Below, in pieces: positions 59,679 to 64,000 of a stretch of DNA of 64,000 nucleotides; the stretch's first letter is position 1, and every line of letters starts with the position of its first letter. The position numbers and the translations under genes were made by a program. Below the pieces are notes generated by a model. The model was given only the letters and a program-made list of their open reading frames with translations, was not told where the DNA came from and ran no database searches. This stretch comes from Pilaira anomala (Eukaryota; Mucoromycota; Mucoromycetes; Mucorales; Mucoraceae): NCBI GenBank assembly GCA_025716855.1, contig JAIXMQ010000030.1, positions 1 to 64,000 of the forward strand, in the 5' to 3' direction.

Positions 59679-61453
59679 CCATACGCTATTTATCATGCTC
59701 TCTCTCTAAATTAAGAAGACAGTCTTCTTCCTTTTACTTGAGAGAGGTAACATTTCATGTGTCATTTATAACCAAGAATAGAAATAGAAGGTCGCTATTG
59801 TTTAAAGAAACTAATAACGTACCTTGCGTTTTTAAGAAACAGGAGGTAGTAGGTTTTTCCTCTTATGTTGGTTCCACTCTATGTTAAGGTAATCTATAAA
59901 GAAGGTGTATGTTTGCACACTCTCCGTATCTCTAAGTACGATTATTTTTTTAATTTAATAGATGCTTTGAATTCTTAAGTTGTCATATTGAAAGCAAAGG
60001 TAAATTGTAAATACTGTTCAACATTTTATCCATTCAATAACTAATGTTTAATTGTTCTCTTAGAGGTAAGCAACTGCTTCATTGTCTCTTCAAGCATGTA
60101 AAAAGGTAATATCCTCATTGTTTAAGCACTTCTTTTTTATTTTATTTTCATACTAACTTCTCTTCTTCTAAACAGCTTTCAAATGCACTCTTTCTGTCTC
60201 TTTTACGTCTGTTTGGTCTTCCTTCCTGTTGCTGCCACTACTATTGTATGCAAGGCGAAGCAATAAGGAAGCAGTATCCCTACCGGCCGAAAAGCAGCGT
60301 ATTCTAGCTGTATCCCTGGGGACCAGGCCTAGCCTAGTCTAGCCCAGCCTAGCCTAGCTGGCCCTGCGGATCCGCAGCTTCCCCCCCCCCCCCCCCCAAA
60401 TATTCCCCCCGATATTTTTTTTAATAAAAACCAAATTTTCCAAAAACCAATTTTTTTTTTTCGAATTTTTTTTTTTCGAATTTTTTTTTTTCAAATTTAC
60501 ATTCGGATTTTGAATTATAGACAAATTTCAGAGCTGACTTTCGATAAAATTAAGGTTTAAGGCTACCATATATAGTAAAAAAAAAAAGTCATTTTTGTCC
60601 CATATATGATTTAGCTTTAAAAAAATGTGCAACCTCAAAAGTCGTTGGGTGTGATAAATATTACTTTACATTGTAACGACACTAGTGTTTCGATCCTGGA
60701 ACGAATAACATCTTAGCAATGTCATTTGATAGTTAGAGCGGAGAAGGTGCAAAATATTAGCAGGAGACAAACTGGTTCTGCCAGAGAGGTTAAGTTGTGA
60801 GAGGTCCGAGACCGTACTATTTTTGTGCACCTGAACAAACAATTCAAGGTATTACAAAGCTTTAAACTTGACGGTTTTTAGCCTGTTAACATTTTACTCT
60901 TTTTTTTTTATTAATCTGTGAAATTAAAATGAAAAAGAATGGAAGGAGATTTATTTAAAATTAGTAATAATTATAGTTGACCAAAAAAAATTATATATAT
61001 ATATATACATATATGACATGTATAATCAAAACTTTCAATATCACACGCTGGACTGGCTTCACATAGTTGTCCACAAATCATGTAACACAAAAAGTAATTT
61101 CGTATCATTTTGATTTCTCTGCTCTGTAGCATTCAAAACTTGACTCATTTAACAAATAAAAAAAAGATCTAAATAACGTTAATTCTTCCAAATTTTACAA
61201 TTTTGTGTTATTAAGTATATTTCATAATTCTTTAAGATTTGAGTATTCTCAAGTTGGAGCGCAAGATATGATTTTTGATTTCGCAGAAAGTCCGCTATCT
61301 CAAAAATAAATGAGCATGACAGTTAGGTTTCAGGTTAAAATCACGAATAATAAATATTCGCATTTAATGTTTTATTATGAGAAGTGAATCCTTATATAAA
61401 AAACTATTATTTACAATTCAAATTATCATTATCATGAAGAACTGCTAGTCTTG
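59679..61453. other. intergenic with GC-rich and low-complexity repeats
   Basis: The flank of the element contains only AT-rich sequence until about 60250. A GC-rich block at 60252-60400 follows, with CTAGCC-type short repeats (60330-60360), the palindrome CTGCGGATCCGCAG (60363-60376) and a C17-type tract, then three TTTTTTTTTTCGAA-like units (60450-60495). No gene or RNA recognised. Confidence 0.65.
60252..60495. repeat. GC-rich block, poly-C and TTTCGAA minisatellite
   Basis: Strong base-composition contrast to all neighbours. Short direct repeats GCCTAG/GCCCAG, the GGATCC-centred palindrome and a run of about 17 C precede three T-run/CGAA units. It looks like a dispersed repeat piece; whether it is transcribed is unknown. 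Confidence 0.7.
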
Positions 61454-61675
61454 TTATTTCTTGTCGCGAACAAAATTAATGCTTAGTGAAGTATTTGCAA
61501 CATATTCATTGTGGTATTTCACAGATGAAGAAACAGCAAGCGCATTCCGGCAAATGTTACCTTTACTGATCATATATTTCACAAATGCTAATGCACATTT
61601 TCGTTTGTATTGATGGAAATACATCGTATTTTTGTTGAAAAAGAGAGTATAACAAAAAGGACAATGTGAGGACAT
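61454..61675 (-). CDS. very small zinc-finger-like ORF (73 aa)
   Basis: ATG-started frame MSSHCPFCYTLFFNKNTMYF, then HQYKRKCALAFVKYMISKGN, ending NFVRDKK. The start has C-x2-C-x12-H-x5-C, a degenerate single C2HC zinc-finger. It has no intron and no clear promoter box. It could be a real small protein or a fragment of a longer zinc-finger gene (KRAB/transposon type). Confidence 0.35.
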   Translation of the reverse strand: MSSHCPFCYTLFFNKNTMYFHQYKRKCALAFVKYMISKGNICRNALAVSSSVKYHNEYVANTSLSINFVRDKK

Positions 61676-62155
61676 TTTTTTTAAGAAAAGATAATATTTG
61701 AGTAACTATTTACAAAGCTAATGTCTTTTTATCATGACAGGAAACTCAAGATAAATAACAATCTTTTGTTAGGTCATCATTTTTTGTCGCGTTGCACTGC
61801 ATGAACTGGAGACAAAACTTAAAAGATTTTTTGTATTTTTTTATATTTATATGTGCACTACTTCACAGCTATATAACCCTCTAGTTAATATGTATATATA
61901 CTATGCTTGTACATATTAATCTGTAAGTAACTAAATTATTATTATTGTTACACTAAAATGACATGGGTTTCTTTCCATAACATGATAATTATTGACCTAA
62001 TATATAAATGATTCGAATCACACATGGAACTGGCTTGAGTTACATCTGAGATTACTATATAATATGTAGGTGCAAACTGAAAAACGGAATACATAAATAT
62101 GATATTAAAAAGGAAAGTTTAATGTAATAGGAATAAAACATTTTTAAAGAGAAAG
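61676..62155. other. intergenic, AT-rich
   Basis: Spacer 5' of the tiny zinc-finger ORF and 3' of the PAS gene; no feature seen. Confidence 0.45.
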
Positions 62156-62953
62156 TCAACGCTTTGTTATATAGGATGGTGCCAATCGGGCAACCATTAC
62201 TAGACCATCGTATGTACTACTTACAACAGCTTCAATTGGTATCAGATTATTTTCATCATTAATCCAATAAAATCTTAATTTCGAAATGAAATCATTTGAC
62301 TTTGACAGCTGAATTTGTTTTGATACGTTTTCGTGATCTTCCATGGCAACGAAATCCAATAAAGACTTACCGATGCAGTCAATTTGATTTAATCCAACTA
62401 ATATTTCACACATCTTTGTAGCAAATACTATTGTCATATTAGTTGTATATCGATTCAAAATAATACAAAATCGTGGTTCTTGTGTTTTTTGTTCCAATTT
62501 ATTATCTTTTCCCCATGGTTGTTTTAAGGAAAGTAATTGGTTTATTTTTTGTTGAGAATCATTTAACAGAATTGTACCATCATGTCGAATTGTGTGTGCA
62601 AAATCTGCTGAGCTAATTCTTGATCTCCGTCTAACGCAGTCTAATGAAGCAATTTTAAAGTTTGTTGTTACTAAAGCGTCACAACAGTAATGAACTACAA
62701 CGTCAAGTTGAACATATGTTCCATCTTTACAACGTGAACGGTACATGGTAATGGAAGACATGCGTTCTTCTTTTACATTTGCGGTATGAATCAAACCAAT
62801 AGCTGCAAGTTCGTCTGGATGTATAAGCTCGTAACCTGGTTTGCCCATTAACTCTTCTGGCGTATAACCTAAAACATCATATACACTTTCTGATGCAAAT
62901 ACTACAGTAGCTTCCGCTGTGTTGTCGTAAATAATTATACAATTTATGTCCAT
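62156..62953 (-). CDS. PAS-domain protein (265 aa)
   Basis: Single-exon frame from ATG 62951-62953 (MDINCIIIYDNTAEATVVFA). An in-frame extension upstream has no ATG. The first PAS domain (residues about 10-115) has VFASESVYDVLGYTPEELMG, KPGYELIHPDE and the strand SITMYRSRCKDGTYVQLDVV, as in WC-1/PAS-fold sensors. The second half (about 165-260) shows a weaker PAS-like fold with GKSLLDFVAMEDHENVSKQI and LIPIEAVVSSTYDGLVMVAR. The flavin Cys motif (NCRFLQ) of LOV domains is absent, so it is not a classic blue-light sensor, and no GATA finger or kinase is attached. Free PAS proteins of this kind are common in Mucoromycota. Role unknown. Confidence 0.78.
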   Translation of the reverse strand: MDINCIIIYDNTAEATVVFASESVYDVLGYTPEELMGKPGYELIHPDELAAIGLIHTANVKEERMSSITMYRSRCKDGTYVQLDVVVHYCCDALVTTNFKIASLDCVRRRSRISSADFAHTIRHDGTILLNDSQQKINQLLSLKQPWGKDNKLEQKTQEPRFCIILNRYTTNMTIVFATKMCEILVGLNQIDCIGKSLLDFVAMEDHENVSKQIQLSKSNDFISKLRFYWINDENNLIPIEAVVSSTYDGLVMVARLAPSYITKR

Positions 62954-63035
62954 AAGAATAAATATTTTTGTCAAAAAAAAAAATAATAATAATAAAAAAA
63001 TTTACCCTGATTTTATTTATTTGTTTTATTTAAAA

Positions 63036-64000
63036 TTACATAAGCAAAGCCCTTTCTCTTAATAATCTTGCACCCACTTGTTCCCATTCCTTTGCACCAA
63101 TCCACATATCTTTTGCTATATCTAATTTTGCCATAACAGAAGCACCTTTCCAAACTAACACTTCAGGATCTAATTCTCTGGGTGCAGGCAATACCTCCAC
63201 ACGATCAATAAATGCTCTCTGTGCTAGTTCCGTTGATAACACACTAATTTTTTTTTATTTTTTTTTATACATTTTAGTATTTCGTATATAACTCTTTAAT
63301 TATACAACTTACCGATCCTCTAATACTTTACTAAAGTTAGCTATCTTACCACCACCACCAACTAAGATAATACTCGTAAAATATCGTTTTAATTTCTCTT
63401 CGGATCCATTAGCAGTATTAAGAATTGATTGAGCAATTGCGATATCAATTGGATATGATTGATACATTTTCGACTGTATAAGAGTAATAAGTATATGAAT
63501 CTACTATACATATATTTAGTAACTTACTTTATCATCTGTAGGTGTCCAAGAAGACTTTAATACCTTCTTTTTATTATCCAAGATATCAGGATAAACTAAA
63601 CAAAGTGGAGCCAAAAAGACTTCGTCGTATACTTTACACTGATACTTTAATGTAGGTTTAAATGGTGTACGAGCAAAGAAATCATACACTTGAACACTGA
63701 TATCCGCTTCATTCATTGTACACCATTTCTCCTTTAATTCTTCAACTAATTTCCAATCAAAAGGAGTGGATAAATCGATATTTTCATAGGGAAACTTGTT
63801 TGCCAATAAAAAAGATGCAAATGTCTTTGTTATATCGTCACCGCCAATTGCAATGGAGATCCTGGAATCCACTTGAACTACACCGTCTTCTATACACGTA
63901 ATGTTGGTTTTTTGTGCTCCAATATCCACTACAACTGCACTGGATACACCTGCACCGTATGTTGCACACGTGGATTCTTGTTGGATAATAATACCTCTAA
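63036..64000 (-). CDS. ARP8: actin-related protein Arp8 (INO80 subunit), C-terminal part
   Basis: The gene continues beyond the right edge. The visible 5' part shows the second ATPase half of an actin fold: SSAVVVDIGAQKTNITCIED, RISIAIGGDDITKTFASFLL, then an insertion region. Exon 63313-63473 follows (IILVGGGGKIANFSKVLEDR). The last exon (63036 to about 63238) has PAPRELDPEVLVWKGASVMA, KLDIAKDMWIGAKEWEQVGA, RLLRERALLM. The ending W-x(n)-LRERA is characteristic of Arp8 rather than actin (KCF) or other Arps. It acts in chromatin remodelling as the DNA- and nucleosome-binding module of INO80. Confidence 0.87.

Overview
The window is eukaryotic nuclear DNA from a filamentous fungus, most likely Mucoromycota (probably Mucorales). 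It is AT-rich and full of long poly-A/T runs. Most genes are cut by many short GT-AG introns (about 45-110 bp). The proteins are conserved fungal housekeeping proteins plus Mucoromycota-style paralogues (PAS, small methyltransferase, Zn-cluster). The assignment comes from gene style and protein content only; no rRNA or tRNA gene was found.

Layout. 1-26.2 kb is gene-dense: end of an unrecognised gene, Mediator Med19, a small ORF, the RecQ4-like helicase Hrq1 (13 exons, worked out exactly), a small membrane protein, EMC4, an RBM26/27-type RNA-binding protein, a FAM192A/NIP30 protein, a Zn2Cys6 factor, La protein, a GATA-finger protein, ribosomal protein eL20, an unknown 148-aa protein and a SAM methyltransferase with an N-myristoylation-like start. 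26.2-33.3 kb is a transposon graveyard: a 2.9-kb element with about 560-bp inverted arms, a 358-bp MITE, a broken nuclease-family gene and a 1.79-kb Tc1/mariner copy with a frameshifted DD34E transposase. 34-52.9 kb is again gene-dense: unknown protein, Nop2, Imp3, mitochondrial malonyl-CoA:ACP transacylase, UV-damage endonuclease, an AFG2B/SPATA5L1-like AAA ATPase, Med7, a fold-back repeat, and a P-type cation ATPase with an EF-hand-like N-terminal extension. 53.2-59.7 kb is one giant palindromic mobile element. 59.7-64 kb has low-complexity and GC-rich repeats, a tiny zinc-finger ORF, a PAS protein and the 3' part of an Arp8-like gene.

The most unusual object is the palindrome at 53230-59676. 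It is flanked by TA and ends in inverted CAGTCAAACC termini. Its two 2705-bp arms mirror each other without any coordinate shift around a 467-bp spacer. The arms carry outward-facing DD34E transposase remnants, 215-bp tandem repeats and a gene encoding a putative PD-(D/E)XK nuclease-like protein. The right-arm copy is an intact seven-exon, 468-codon gene that runs through the spacer and takes its last residues and stop codon from the opposite arm. The left copy is cut off at the spacer. Transcription through it would make a hairpin RNA, a possible natural RNAi trigger.

Several genes serve ribosome biogenesis and translation (Nop2, Imp3, AFG2B-like, La, eL20), transcription and RNA surveillance (Med19, Med7, RBM26/27, Arp8), or DNA repair (Hrq1, UVDE). 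As usual in fungi they are not an operon; neighbours share only compact intergenic spacers.
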